Origin: Gammaproteobacteria bacterium
GTDB lineage: Bacteria > Pseudomonadota > Gammaproteobacteria > Pseudomonadales > Azotimanducaceae
Assembly (NCBI GenBank): GCA_026709365.1
Contig: JAPOTD010000008.1
Coordinates: 1-64,000, forward strand
Length of the DNA stretch: 64,000 bases
Reading direction: 5' to 3'
Shown: positions 24,672 through 33,761 of the stretch, one piece after another
How the letters are laid out: every line of letters begins with the position of its first letter
How positions within the stretch are numbered: position 1 is the stretch's first letter
The notes under the pieces: generated by a model
Database searches by the model: none
Seen by the model: the letters and a program-made list of their open reading frames with translations, nothing else
Told to the model about the DNA's origin: nothing
Translations under genes and position numbers: made by a program

Positions 24672-25961
24672 CTACAGCCGATCCTTCAACTTGTAGTACA
24701 GCATCCCCAAGGCGAGCAACTGGTTTCCCAGCCAGCGGGAGCCCGGCAGGCGCAGGTGCTTCATCTCCGCGAAGAGATCGAACTTCTCCAGCGTCCCGCC
24801 TATCGCGTCAGCGACGATCTCGCCCATGACGTGGGTCGAGTTCACGCCATGGCCCGAGTAGCCTTGGCAGTAGTAGATGTTGCCGTCGATGCGGCCCACC
24901 GCCGGAATCCGGTTGGGCACGATGCCGATCATGCCGCCCCATTGGAAGTCGATGCGCCCCCCCCGCAGCTGGGGATAGACCTTGAGCAGGCGCGGCAGGA
25001 TGTAGGCCTTGATGTCCGTCGGGTCACGGCCGGAGTAGTTGCAGGCGCCGCCGTAGAGCAGGCGCTTGTCCGCGGAAAGCCGATGGTAGTCAACCACCTC
25101 GTTCAAGTCGCACACCGCCACGTCCGCCGGATTGACGCGCCGGCCCGTCCGCTCGTCGAGGGGTTCGGTGGCGATGATGTAGCTGCCCGCCGGGAAGACC
25201 AGGCCGGAGAGGCGCCGCTGCTCAAGCCGGCTGTAGGCGTTGCCCGCCAGCACCACCGCATCGGCCTGCACGGACCCGGCCTGCGTGATCACGCGGGGCC
25301 GAGGGCCATGCTCAATGTCCACTACCGGCGACTGCTCGAAGATGCTGGCGCCCAAGGCCGCCGCCGCCCGCGCTTCGCCGATGCAGAGGTTCAGCGGATG
25401 CAGGTGGCCGTCCCGGTAGTTGGCGAAAGCGCCCAGGTACGCATCCGTGCCCAGCATTTCCTGGGTCCTGTGCCGGTCCCACACCTCATGGGGATGGGGG
25501 AAGTTGCGGCGGGCGTGGTTCTCGGCGAGCGCCTCGATTTCCGCAACCTGCCTGGCCTTGAGTGCTGCGTAAACGAAACCCGCCTTCAAGTCGCAGTCTA
25601 TGGCGTACTTCTCGACGCGCTCATAGATGATCTCGTGGCCCCGCCAGCCGAGGTCCCACAGGATGTCGTCGGTGCCCGGGCCGTGCTTCCTGACGATCTT
25701 CTCGTGCCCGTTCACCCCGTTGATGAGCTGTCCGCCGTTGCGGCCCGACGCGCCCCAGCCGATTCGGTTGGCCTCCACCAACGCCACCGAGTATCCCCGC
25801 TCCGCCAGCGTCAACGCGGTGGCGACTCCGGTGAACCCGCCCCCGACCACGCAGACATCGGCGCTGACATTGCCCTTGAGCACCGCGTAGTCGGTTGCAT
25901 CGTTCGCCGTTGCGGCGTAGTAAGAGCCGGTGTGCTCCTGCTTTTGGTTTTTCGCTTCCAT
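24672..25961 (-). CDS. FAD-dependent amine oxidase, PuuB-like
   Basis: Flavoprotein of the DAO family most like gamma-glutamylputrescine oxidase, which oxidises gamma-glutamylputrescine to the aldehyde. It has SYYAATAN near the N-terminus, the FAD-binding DVCVVGGGFTGVATALTLAE, NRIGWGASGRNGGQ, and the C-terminal GYSGHGVNSTHVMGE. The ATG at 25961 puts SYYAATAN at the normal distance from the start. A GTG at 25988 is possible. No other puu genes are adjacent, so the substrate is uncertain among related amines. Confidence 0.85.
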   Translation of the reverse strand: MEAKNQKQEHTGSYYAATANDATDYAVLKGNVSADVCVVGGGFTGVATALTLAERGYSVALVEANRIGWGASGRNGGQLINGVNGHEKIVRKHGPGTDDILWDLGWRGHEIIYERVEKYAIDCDLKAGFVYAALKARQVAEIEALAENHARRNFPHPHEVWDRHRTQEMLGTDAYLGAFANYRDGHLHPLNLCIGEARAAAALGASIFEQSPVVDIEHGPRPRVITQAGSVQADAVVLAGNAYSRLEQRRLSGLVFPAGSYIIATEPLDERTGRRVNPADVAVCDLNEVVDYHRLSADKRLLYGGACNYSGRDPTDIKAYILPRLLKVYPQLRGGRIDFQWGGMIGIVPNRIPAVGRIDGNIYYCQGYSGHGVNSTHVMGEIVADAIGGTLEKFDLFAEMKHLRLPGSRWLGNQLLALGMLYYKLKDRL

Positions 25962-26006
25962 GATGCGGCCCGATACGGGTTCCCTCACATCCTGCCTAAT
26001 GGCTTT

Positions 26007-26030
26007 GGAGTTTCGCGACAGCGCAACTCC
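26007..26030. repeat. Family A repeat, first hairpin only
   Basis: GGAGTTTCGC-GACA-GCGCAACTCC, the first stem of family A with one mismatch. It lies between the PuuB-like gene and the second DUF4143 gene. Confidence 0.5.
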
Positions 26031-26138
26031 GCTGTCAACGGTTTGCCGCCCTGCTGATGCAGGTTGACGAAGGTCCGCAGGCCCGCCCCTTCCTCCAGCG
26101 AGCGCAGTTCCCCTGATCGATGGCCTTGGACTCCGACG

Positions 26139-27296
26139 TCAATCGTTCAGCAACCGCCCTTGCCACAGCCCATCCAGAAACTCCTCCCAAGGCGTCACTT
26201 CCAAGTCTTCCACGAGGCGGCGCATGGGTTCCATGCACACCAGCAGGTGGCGGCGGACGATGCCCTCCTCTTGGAGGGCCTTCAGGCCGCGCCAGTCCCG
26301 GGCGTTGACGTTGGCCTTTGCCTTCACCTCGGCGGCAATGTCCTGAAACACGAAGTCCACCTCGAATCCGGATTTCGACCGCCAGTAACGCGGTGGGTCG
26401 AGCCGATGGTAGCTGCAGTAGGCCGCGATTTCCTGGTGGATGAAACTCTCGAAGGCTGAGCCGTACTCGGGCGTGCCCGGCGCCAGCCCCTGGCGGCCCT
26501 GCAGGTGCCGCGCCAAGCCGATGTCGAACAGGTAGTACTTGGAAGTGGACACCGCCTTGCGCTTGCGGGTCTCCGTGACGGCCGGCACCTCATGGGCGAT
26601 GAAGGTGTCCTCGAGAATGTCGTAGTAGGCCCTTGCCGTCGAAGCGGGCACTTGGGCGTCGTTCGCGAAGCTGGCGAAGTTGACCATCTGGCCATGGGCC
26701 AGAGCCGCAGCCGTCAGAAAGCGGCTGAAGGCGCCCACGTTGCGCACCACGGCCTCCGCTGCGACTTCCTCCTTGAGGTAGTCACCAGCGTAGGCCGCCA
26801 AGTCCTCGCTGGGCGCATCGGAGAAGTAGATGGGCGGCAGCAAGCCATGCTCCAGGGCGCGGTGCAGGTCGAAGCGCGCCCCCAACTCCGCCCGAGTGAA
26901 CGGGTGCAGCGCCCGCGACCGCGCCCTGCCGCCAAGCAGGTTCACGCCCTTGCGGCGCAGGCTGCGGGCGCTGGAGCCGGTCAGCAGAAACCGCACCCCG
27001 TGCCGCTCGATCATCAGCTGCACTTCGTTCAGAAGCTCCGGGAGCCTCTGAATTTCGTCGATGACGACAAGGGAGGTGTCGGGGGTCAGCGCCTGCCGGA
27101 TCAGCGCCGGGTTGCGTGAGAGCCGCAGAAACAGCGTCTGATCGAGCAGATCGTAAACGGGGCAGCCTGCAAGCTGTTGACGGATGAGCGTGGATTTGCC
27201 GGTTTGGCGGGGGCCGAACAGGAAGCAGGACTTGCTGGCCAGCACCTCGGAGATGTCCAGTTGGCGTGGAATGTCGGGATGAGACATTTGTGACAA
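26139..27296 (-). CDS. DUF4143 AAA+ ATPase (second of three)
   Basis: 385 residues with Walker A GPRQTGKSTL, Walker B LVVIDEIQRLPELL, sensor LLTGSSARSLRR, helical SDAPSEDLAAYAGDYLKEEV and a C-terminal SGFEVDFVFQDIAAEVKAKA that fits a PD-(D/E)XK-like end. Only distantly similar to the two other DUF4143 proteins in the window. A 28-bp imperfect palindrome lies 11 bases upstream of its ATG. Confidence 0.85.
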   Translation of the reverse strand: MSQMSHPDIPRQLDISEVLASKSCFLFGPRQTGKSTLIRQQLAGCPVYDLLDQTLFLRLSRNPALIRQALTPDTSLVVIDEIQRLPELLNEVQLMIERHGVRFLLTGSSARSLRRKGVNLLGGRARSRALHPFTRAELGARFDLHRALEHGLLPPIYFSDAPSEDLAAYAGDYLKEEVAAEAVVRNVGAFSRFLTAAALAHGQMVNFASFANDAQVPASTARAYYDILEDTFIAHEVPAVTETRKRKAVSTSKYYLFDIGLARHLQGRQGLAPGTPEYGSAFESFIHQEIAAYCSYHRLDPPRYWRSKSGFEVDFVFQDIAAEVKAKANVNARDWRGLKALQEEGIVRRHLLVCMEPMRRLVEDLEVTPWEEFLDGLWQGRLLND

Positions 27297-27307
27297 TCAG
27301 CGGTTCC

Positions 27308-27335
27308 GTTGCTGAATATCATGATAATCAACAAC
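27308..27335. promoter_or_regulatory. 28-bp imperfect palindrome upstream of DUF4143 gene
   Basis: Arms GTTGCTGAATATCA and TGATAATCAACAAC match at 12 of 14 positions and are centred on TATCATGATA. It is A+T-rich in a GC-rich context and only 11 bases from the ATG at 27296. Most simply a repressor operator. Confidence 0.55.
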
Positions 27336-27377
27336 AATGATGTCAATTGGGCTCATGTGCCCTGTTGATGTGCCGCA

Positions 27378-28571
27378 TCAATGCACAATGTCCGCGATTC
27401 GCCAAGCCGAAACCGCGCGCCTGTTGTCATCGAGGCGGGCGCTGTGGCTGCTCCGGGTCACCAAGGCCAGTTCGACGCTTCGAATGTCGCCGCTCGCGTC
27501 CAGAGTGCGGGCGATCTTCTCGAGCTGTGCGAAAGCTGAGGGCGATGCCGTCTCCGACCACTTGGCATCCGCCAGCCGGACGCGGTCGAAAGGCCCTTGA
27601 ATGAGAAAGTCGGCTTCACGGTTTTGCTGGTCGCGATAAAACCACAGGCCCCAATCCGGATGTTCAAGTGCCAAGTGGGTGCGCAACTCCGAAAGGACAA
27701 GGTTCTCCCACACGCGACCGGTGAGGGCTGAGGCCTCAATGGCGAGGTCGTCCATGCCCAGCAGAAAGCACAGCAGGCCGGTATCGGCGAAGTAGAGCTT
27801 TGGGGACTTGACGAGCCGCTTGCCCAGACTGGCAAACCAAGGTTCCAGGAGAATGACCTGATTGCCGGCCTGAAGCGCGGAAAGCCACTCGTTGGCGGTG
27901 GAATGGGAGATGCCGACATCGCGCGCGAGGTCGGAGCGGTTGAGCAGGTTGCCGGCCCGCGCCGCGCAGGCTCGAACGAATCGCTCGAAGTCGCGCAGGC
28001 TGCCGACCCGAATCAACTGTCGAAGATCGCGTTCCAGATAGGTGCTGACATACGCTTGAAAGAAGTCCCCCGCAGCGATTTCCGGGTTCGCCCAGAGTTC
28101 TGGAAACCCGCCGCGCCGCAGCAGTTTCGAAGCGCTTTTGGCGCTTGGCTCCCAGCCGGAGGATCGGATCTCCTCAATGCAAAGCCCAGGCAGGTTGAGC
28201 AGACCGCACCGCCCCGCCATGCTGTCCCCCACTTCCCGCATCAACGCGAACTGCTGGGAGCCCGTCAAGATGAACTGACCGCGAAGTTCGCGCTGCTGAT
28301 CGATGGCGACCTTCAGATGACGGAACAGGCTTGGGGCGTATTGAACCTCGTCGATGATCAGCGGCGGGGGGTGCGCCGCGAGAAAGCTCTCCGGCGACTG
28401 TTCCGCTTGGTCCGCAAGCAATGGCAGGTCGAGGCTGACGTAGCTGTAGTCCGGGAACTGGCGACGCACGAGCGAGGTCTTGCCGGTCTGCCGCGCACCC
28501 GTGACCAGCACGGCCGGAAACGTCGAGGCGAGCTGGCGCAACTTTTTTGAGGCCAGTCGATCAATCCACAT
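27378..28571 (-). CDS. DUF4143 AAA+ ATPase (third of three)
   Basis: About 397 residues: Walker A TGARQTGKTSL, LSRLP-type Walker B PPLIIDEVQYAP, sensor ILTGSQQFALM, winged-helix segment RSDLARDVGISHSTANEW, and a C-terminal NREADFLIQGP nuclease-like part. ATG 28571 is chosen. TTG 28580 in the same frame lies inside a perfect 31-bp palindrome that overlaps the promoter and so is less likely. Confidence 0.85.
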   Translation of the reverse strand: MWIDRLASKKLRQLASTFPAVLVTGARQTGKTSLVRRQFPDYSYVSLDLPLLADQAEQSPESFLAAHPPPLIIDEVQYAPSLFRHLKVAIDQQRELRGQFILTGSQQFALMREVGDSMAGRCGLLNLPGLCIEEIRSSGWEPSAKSASKLLRRGGFPELWANPEIAAGDFFQAYVSTYLERDLRQLIRVGSLRDFERFVRACAARAGNLLNRSDLARDVGISHSTANEWLSALQAGNQVILLEPWFASLGKRLVKSPKLYFADTGLLCFLLGMDDLAIEASALTGRVWENLVLSELRTHLALEHPDWGLWFYRDQQNREADFLIQGPFDRVRLADAKWSETASPSAFAQLEKIARTLDASGDIRSVELALVTRSSHSARLDDNRRAVSAWRIADIVH

Positions 28572-28575
28572 GGCC

Positions 28576-28606
28576 GACAATTTGAAGATTTAATCTTCAA
28601 ATTGTC
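28576..28606. promoter_or_regulatory. Perfect 15+1+15 palindrome overlapping a promoter
   Basis: GACAATTTGAAGATT, one base, then its exact reverse complement. On the minus strand TTGACA (-35) overlaps the palindrome's far edge and, 17 bases on, TCAAAT can serve as -10. This places the transcript start within a few bases of ATG 28571. A smaller AGATT-C-AATCT palindrome abuts it (28608-28618). It looks like an autoregulatory operator of the DUF4143 gene. Confidence 0.65.
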
Positions 28607-28639
28607 AAGATTCAATCTGCCGCTCGTCAGTTGGATGCC

Positions 28640-29686
28640 TCACCCTTGAGCGAGCAGCGACCGCAGATCAATGATCGCCGCGTTGACGCGGGAGATGTGG
28701 GAGGCCATCACCAGGGAGTGGTTGGCGAGAAAGCCCATGCCGCTGCCGTTGAGCACCACCGGGCTCCAGAGCCTGTCTTGGGTCGGTTCTAGGTCGCGGA
28801 TGATCTGCTGGACACTGACCCGGGCGTTCTTGTTGTCCAGCACGTCGCCGAAGTCATGCTCAATGGCCCGCAGCAGGTGCAGCAGCGCCCAGGTCTGCCC
28901 CCGGGCCTGGTAGAACACGTCGTCGATTTCGAGCCAAGGCGTCTTGTACTCCTGCTCGCCGGGCGCGTCCGTGGCTTGCACGGCGGCGGCGTCCCCTGCC
29001 AAGTCGATGTTGAGCTGCCGCTTGCCGACGCTCGCCGAGAGCCGCTGCGCGAGGCTGCCCAGCCGCGTCTCCACCCCTTGCAGCCATTGCTGGAGGTTGT
29101 CCGCCCGGGCGTAGAACTGCGCGTCGGGCTCGGCGGGGTCCGACAAGCGGCCCAGGTAGGCGTTGACGTGGCGGATGCCTTGGCGGTACTCGCCCTCGCT
29201 GCTGGGGAATATCCAGCTGGAGTTGTCGAAGAAGAACTGGCCTTCGGCCAGCTGCAGGTCCGCATCCTCCTTGGATTGGCTTTGGGAGCGGGCGAAGTCG
29301 ATGCGATAGGCGCGGGCGGCATCGCGAACCTGCACCAGAACGCCGAACTCCCAATTGGGTATGTTGTCCATCCACAGCCCCGGCGGGAAGAGGTCGTTGG
29401 ACAGGTAGCCGCCGCGTTTGTCGAGCAGGGTCTCAGCCAGCCGAATGAGCGTGGCGGTGGTGGTCGTGCCGATGACCGCCGCCTCATCAGCTGACGCGAA
29501 CTGAAGATCCGCGTTTTGCCGCACGTCGAACGGCGGCGGCTCATCATCCCACCACCAGGCGAGGAAGGCGCAAGCACCGAGATAGGCTGCGACCAAGCCG
29601 ACGGCGGCTTTGACGCCCAACTTGCTGCCGCCGCCGAAACCCGGGGCTTTGAAACGGGGCTTGGCCTGCCAGAATTTCCAGTTCAT
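28640..29686 (-). CDS. DUF2333 family membrane-anchored protein
   Basis: 348 residues from ATG 29686. One N-terminal membrane segment (GLVAAYLGACAFLAWWW) follows a Lys/Arg-rich start, then a periplasmic helical domain with GGYLSNDLFPPGLWMDNIPN and DFARSQSQSK, which are family hallmarks of DUF2333. Function unknown. Common in Pseudomonas-like genomes. Longer starts upstream add an Arg-rich non-conserved leader. Confidence 0.85.
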   Translation of the reverse strand: MNWKFWQAKPRFKAPGFGGGSKLGVKAAVGLVAAYLGACAFLAWWWDDEPPPFDVRQNADLQFASADEAAVIGTTTTATLIRLAETLLDKRGGYLSNDLFPPGLWMDNIPNWEFGVLVQVRDAARAYRIDFARSQSQSKEDADLQLAEGQFFFDNSSWIFPSSEGEYRQGIRHVNAYLGRLSDPAEPDAQFYARADNLQQWLQGVETRLGSLAQRLSASVGKRQLNIDLAGDAAAVQATDAPGEQEYKTPWLEIDDVFYQARGQTWALLHLLRAIEHDFGDVLDNKNARVSVQQIIRDLEPTQDRLWSPVVLNGSGMGFLANHSLVMASHISRVNAAIIDLRSLLAQG

Positions 29687-29750
29687 GTTCGTTCGCCTGT
29701 TGGCGAGGAGACCGTGGCCCCGCACCATAGCACTGCCCGCGGGCAAGTCG

Positions 29751-30461
29751 TTAGCCGCCGTCGGAGAAGCACGTTAGCTCCACGCTGGGCGGCGAGGCTA
29801 CGGTGAGGCGGGCGCGCACTCGGGCGTCGCCGGCACCGCCATTCAGTTGTTGATAAATCCACCGGCCCTCGGCGTCCGATCGGGCGTTGATGCTTACCCG
29901 GCAGCCCCCCTCGCTGGCTCGCTGGCCAAGTCGCTTGAGCGTGCTGCGCACCGCGCTGGCCCGGTTGGCAAGCGCTTCGGCGTCCAGCCGCACTTTGTCG
30001 CGACGGGCGTTCTCCAGCAATTCCAGTTGCCTCTCGGTCGGAGCGATGGCTGGATGCGCCGGATCAACCTTCCGCGCCCGTTCAAGCATCAAACGCCCTT
30101 GGGCGTAGCGTTGCCGCTCGGCGGCCGTCAGCGCCAGCTTCACGTAGCGTTCCACGATCTTCTCGAAGCCGCGCTGGGCGCGTTGATCGCCGGGGTTGAG
30201 CTTGAGAATCTCCCGGTAGAGGCTGTGGGCGCTGCCCGCCTGCGGGGTGGTGAGCCGATCCTCGGCCAACGCTTGCTCGGCCGCTTCAAGCAGCCGAACG
30301 ATGCGCACATCCTCCATTGGCGCAGGCTCCGCAGGCTGCGGGCGATGCCCCGCCGGCAGCTGCTCCGGCGCTTGAGCCGTCTCGCAGCCAGCCAGCAGCG
30401 TGGCGAACGCCCACAGGGCGAGCGGGCGCAAGCGGGCTTTGTTATGAGCGCCGAAGGCCAT
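29751..30461 (-). CDS. Lipoprotein with TPR-like helical region
   Basis: 236 residues from ATG 30461 (chosen for its signal peptide). The lipobox LLAGC gives a lipidated Cys at about residue 26. Residues 60-160 are helical with a TPR-like LYREILKLNPGDQRAQRGFE unit. The C-terminal 70 residues form a small domain with two Cys. Probably envelope-located. It neighbours the DUF2333 gene on the same strand, so they may be co-expressed. Function not recognised. Confidence 0.7.
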   Translation of the reverse strand: MAFGAHNKARLRPLALWAFATLLAGCETAQAPEQLPAGHRPQPAEPAPMEDVRIVRLLEAAEQALAEDRLTTPQAGSAHSLYREILKLNPGDQRAQRGFEKIVERYVKLALTAAERQRYAQGRLMLERARKVDPAHPAIAPTERQLELLENARRDKVRLDAEALANRASAVRSTLKRLGQRASEGGCRVSINARSDAEGRWIYQQLNGGAGDARVRARLTVASPPSVELTCFSDGG

Positions 30462-30534
30462 CGGCCGATTCACGATCAGGTTGCAAAACCGGGTATATTG
30501 CCCTCTGACTTCGTAACTTGCCAGCAGGCGCAGG

Positions 30535-30624
30535 CGCGACCTGACGGTCGCGGATGGAGTTTCGCTGCGCGAAACTCCGCGCTCGCAGCGCAGGCTAGTT
30601 TCCGATATGTTTCTGAGCCCGCAC
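30535..30624. repeat. Family A repeat, full copy with compensatory stem
   Basis: Stem 2 here is CGCGACC-TGAC-GGTCGCG (30535-30552), changed on both arms relative to other copies. Stem 1 is GGAGTTTCGC-TGC-GCGAAACTCC (30556-30578), followed by GCGCT-CGC-AGCGC (30579-30591) and the tail TTCCGATATGTTTCTGAG up to 30624. That 25-base tail differs at one position from the copy at 56084-56108. Confidence 0.75.
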
Positions 30625-30681
30625 AGCAACGGGCATGGTCAGTAATGGCTCAGTTTGACTCAGGTCATCATCGTGATTCGG

Positions 30682-30760
30682 TCGAGGGCGTCCCGCCCTC
30701 GCTCCGGGGATCTCGCCTGAAGCGGGCGTTTCGCCCCGGAGCGGGCGTCCCGCCCTCGAA
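30682..30760. repeat. Family B palindromic repeat cluster
   Basis: CGAGGGCG-TCC-CGCCCTCG (30683-30701) is followed by CTCCGGGG (30702-30709), which pairs with CCCCGGAG (30734-30741). A second GGGCGTCCCGCCCTCG follows. A GGGCG-TTT-CGCCC hairpin sits inside. Seventeen bases (30682-30698) recur exactly at 62135-62151. Lies in the 350-base gap before dsbD. Confidence 0.65.
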
Positions 30761-30810
30761 CTGAACCGGGTAACCCGCCCAACTTCGTTGGCTGAAGGTG
30801 GCTTAAGGAC

Positions 30811-32727
30811 ATGAATGGGAATTGCTGGATGGCCGCGACCGGGTCATTGACCTCCCGGTGGACGTTGGTGGTGGCGCTGGCGTTCGGCGCCGCCCCGGCC
30901 GCTGCGGCCGGGGAGCGGTCGTGGTTGCTCGAGGAGCCGGAGTTCCTGCCCGTGGACGAAGCCTTCGCGCTGTCCACGGAAACCGCTGACGATGGCGCGT
31001 TGCTGGCCTACTGGGACATGCCCCAGGGCTACTACCTCTACCGCCATCGCTTCGACTTCACGTTGAGGAACCCCGAGGCCGCGGTCTTGGGCCCGGCGGA
31101 GCTGCCGCCGGGAAAGGCCAAGGTCGATGAGTACTTCGGCGCGGTGGAGGTTTACTACCACCGCGCGCAGGCCCGGGTGCCGATCCGCAATGCCCAAGGG
31201 CCTGTCGAGGTGGGCATTTCCTATCAAGGCTGCGCCGAGGCCGGCCTATGCTATCCGCCTGAACGCCGCTGGGTGCTGGTGGATGCGGCCGTCGCGCCGC
31301 CTGTCGGGCCCGCCGCCCCGCCGATCGCCGAATCAGCGCCAAGGTCCGGCGCATACGCCACGCAAGAGCAACGGCTGGCCAGAGCGCTCGCCGAACGGGG
31401 ACTGCTGCTGGCGATGGCGCTGTTCTTCATCGGCGGCGTTGGCCTTGCGTTCACGCCATGCGTACTGCCCATGGTGCCCATCCTGTCCAGCATCATCGTC
31501 GGCGACGCGCAAACGCCAACCCGTTGGCGGGCCTTCAGCCTGTCGTTGGCCTACGTGCTCGGCATGGCCTTCACCTACGCTGGGGTCGGCACCCTGATGG
31601 GACTGTTCGGGGCCAGCCTGAACCTGCAGGCGGCGCTGCAGTCGCCGCCGGTGCTCATCGTATTCGCCGCGCTGTTCGTTGGGCTGTCGCTGGCCATGTT
31701 CGGCTTCTATGAACTGCGCCTGCCGCAGCGCTGGCAGAACTCGCTCGATGCCTTGGGCGGACGCCTTGGCGGCGGCAAGCACTTGGGCGTTTTGGTCATG
31801 GGCGCCCTGTCCGCCCTAGTGGTCTCGCCTTGCGTGTCCGCCCCGTTGGCGGGAGCGCTGATCTACATCAGCGCCAGTCAGGACGCCGTGCTTGGCGCAG
31901 CCGCCCTGCTCGCCCTTGGGCTGGGCATGGGCGTGCCCCTGCTCGTCATCGGCTCCAGCGGGGGCCATCTTCTGCCCCGGGCTGGCGCATGGATGAACGC
32001 CGTGAAGGCGGTCTTTGGGGTCGGCCTGCTGGCCGTCGCCGTCTGGCTGCTGGAGCGGGTGGTGCCCGGCCCCGCCTCCCTGGCCCTTTGGGCGGCGCTG
32101 CTGATCGGCAGCAGCGCCTATCTGGGCGGCTTGGACACGTCCGCCTCGGCGGGTTGGGGCAAATTGAGGAAGGCGGCGGGCTTCGCTGCGGCCATCTATG
32201 GGGCGCTGCTGCTGATTGGCGCGGCCAGCGGCGCCAATGATCCGCTGCGGCCCTTGCAGCACTTCGCCACTGTCCCGCCCTCGGAAGGGGGCGGCGAGTT
32301 GCAGTGGCGTCCCGTCGGCAGCCTTGAGGATGTCCAAGCGGGAATCGACGCAGGCGTGGGCGCTGGCCGTCTGACGCTGCTCGACCTTTACGCTGACTGG
32401 TGCATTTCCTGCAAGGTCATGGAGCGTTCGGTGTTTCCAGTGCCGGAGGTGGCCAGCCGCCTGGCCGAGTTTCAGTTGTTGCGCGCCGACGTGACGGCCA
32501 ATGATGCGCAGGACCAGGCGCTGCTCAACGCCTTCGGCCTGTTTGGCCCCCCCAGCCTAGTGTTCTTCGACCGCAACGGCCGGGAGCTGAAGTCCCTGCG
32601 GGTGCAGGGCGAAATCGGCGCGCAAGCGTTGGCCGAGCATTTGGAAACGGTTCTGCGAAGCTGGGGCGGCGGCGAAGGCGACTTTGTTCAAAATTCGGTC
32701 AACTTCAGTGATCTTGCAGGCATCTAA
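30811..32727 (+). CDS. dsbD: Thiol:disulfide interchange protein DsbD
   Basis: Inner-membrane reductant shuttle that passes electrons from cytoplasmic thioredoxin to periplasmic DsbC/DsbG and cytochrome c maturation proteins. The 638 residues contain all three redox pairs. The alpha domain has YQGCAEAGLCYPP (Cys141, Cys147). The eight-TM beta domain has FTPCVLP (Cys217) and VSPCVSAP (Cys341). The C-terminal thioredoxin domain has ADWCISCK (Cys531, Cys534). The ATG has AAGGA just upstream. Confidence 0.96.
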   Translation: MNGNCWMAATGSLTSRWTLVVALAFGAAPAAAAGERSWLLEEPEFLPVDEAFALSTETADDGALLAYWDMPQGYYLYRHRFDFTLRNPEAAVLGPAELPPGKAKVDEYFGAVEVYYHRAQARVPIRNAQGPVEVGISYQGCAEAGLCYPPERRWVLVDAAVAPPVGPAAPPIAESAPRSGAYATQEQRLARALAERGLLLAMALFFIGGVGLAFTPCVLPMVPILSSIIVGDAQTPTRWRAFSLSLAYVLGMAFTYAGVGTLMGLFGASLNLQAALQSPPVLIVFAALFVGLSLAMFGFYELRLPQRWQNSLDALGGRLGGGKHLGVLVMGALSALVVSPCVSAPLAGALIYISASQDAVLGAAALLALGLGMGVPLLVIGSSGGHLLPRAGAWMNAVKAVFGVGLLAVAVWLLERVVPGPASLALWAALLIGSSAYLGGLDTSASAGWGKLRKAAGFAAAIYGALLLIGAASGANDPLRPLQHFATVPPSEGGGELQWRPVGSLEDVQAGIDAGVGAGRLTLLDLYADWCISCKVMERSVFPVPEVASRLAEFQLLRADVTANDAQDQALLNAFGLFGPPSLVFFDRNGRELKSLRVQGEIGAQALAEHLETVLRSWGGGEGDFVQNSVNFSDLAGI

Positions 32728-32794
32728 CGCATATCTGTACATTTGGGGCGCGATCGGGGAGAATCCCCGCGTCCGTTGAGGAGCGCATCATTCT

Positions 32795-33232
32795 GTGGCT
32801 AAGTTTCTCGTCCTGCACGGCCCCAACCTGAACCTGCTCGGTAGCCGGGAGCCTGCGATTTACGGCCACGACACCTTGGCCGACATCAATGCCCGCATCA
32901 GCGCGTTGGTGGCGTCGAGAGGCCACGAAGCGGAGTGCCGGCAGGCCAACGCCGAGCATGAACTCGTGGAGCGCATCCACCGCGCGCAGGGCGAGGTGGC
33001 CAGCATCGTCATCAATCCAGGCGCCTTCACCCACACCAGCATCGCGCTGAGGGATGCCTTTCTGGGCGTGGGCTTGCCCTTCATTGAGGTGCATCTGTCC
33101 AACGTCCATGCGCGGGAGGGCTTCCGCCAAACCTCCTACCTGTCCGACATCGCCCAAGCGGTGATCACCGGCTGCGGCGCGCAGGGCTACCTGTTCGCCT
33201 TGGAAGCGCTCATGGCCAAGGCCGAAGACTGA
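32795..33232 (+). CDS. aroQ: Type II 3-dehydroquinate dehydratase
   Basis: Third step of the shikimate pathway. 145 residues, dodecameric type II fold. [13 protein letters not shown] with catalytic Arg/Tyr lies near the N-terminus, [15 protein letters not shown] carries the active-site Asn/His region, and EVHLSN completes it. GTG start. First gene of the aroQ-accB cluster. Confidence 0.96.
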   Translation: MAKFLVLHGPNLNLLGSREPAIYGHDTLADINARISALVASRGHEAECRQANAEHELVERIHRAQGEVASIVINPGAFTHTSIALRDAFLGVGLPFIEVHLSNVHAREGFRQTSYLSDIAQAVITGCGAQGYLFALEALMAKAED

Positions 33233-33247
33233 ACGGCGGCTTGGGGG

Positions 33248-33673
33248 ATGGCAATGGACTTGCGCAAGGTCAAGAGGCTCATTGAGCTTGTGGAGGAGTC
33301 CGGCGTTGCCGAGCTGGAGGTGAAAAGCGGCGAGGAGGCCATCCGCATCGTTCGTCCCGGCGGCCGGGGCAGGGCGGCTGAGGAGTCGGCCGCGGCGCCC
33401 GCCTCGGTCCAAGACGCCAAGCCAACGCCGGTAAGGCGCCGGACCACCATAAACGCGCCCATGGCCGGAACCTTCTATGCCGCCCCATCGCCGGGCGCGG
33501 CCCCTTTCGTCCATCTTGGCGCCCGAATCGGCGTCGGCGACGTGCTTTGCATCATCGAAAGCATGAAGATGATGAACGAGATTCCCTCGGAAGCGGCCGG
33601 CCAAGTGGTCGAAGTCCTGGCGACGGACGGCGAGCCCGTCAGCTCGAGCCAGGCCCTGTTTCGCATCGAGTAG
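33248..33673 (+). CDS. accB: Biotin carboxyl carrier protein of acetyl-CoA carboxylase
   Basis: Carries CO2 on biotin between biotin carboxylase and the transferase in fatty-acid synthesis. 141 residues: an N-terminal helical segment (KRLIELVEESGVAELEVKSG), a Pro/Ala linker, and the biotinyl domain with ESMKMMNE (biotin on Lys107). accC, which normally follows directly, is not here: 88 bases later prmA begins. Biotin carboxylase must be encoded elsewhere. Confidence 0.96.
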   Translation: MAMDLRKVKRLIELVEESGVAELEVKSGEEAIRIVRPGGRGRAAEESAAAPASVQDAKPTPVRRRTTINAPMAGTFYAAPSPGAAPFVHLGARIGVGDVLCIIESMKMMNEIPSEAAGQVVEVLATDGEPVSSSQALFRIE

Positions 33674-33761
33674 CATTCGCCGCCGTTGTTGTGCTAATCC
33701 CGCTAAATCAGTGGGTTCCAGGCGCACAATCACACTCGTTCGCGGGATAAGGACTTAAGCC

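Noticed and set aside
26035..26138. Possible C-terminal gene remnant (GAGLRTFVNLHQQGGK on the minus strand)
   Set aside because: The stretch reads smoothly but matches no family I know and runs into a family A hairpin, so it is not listed as a feature.
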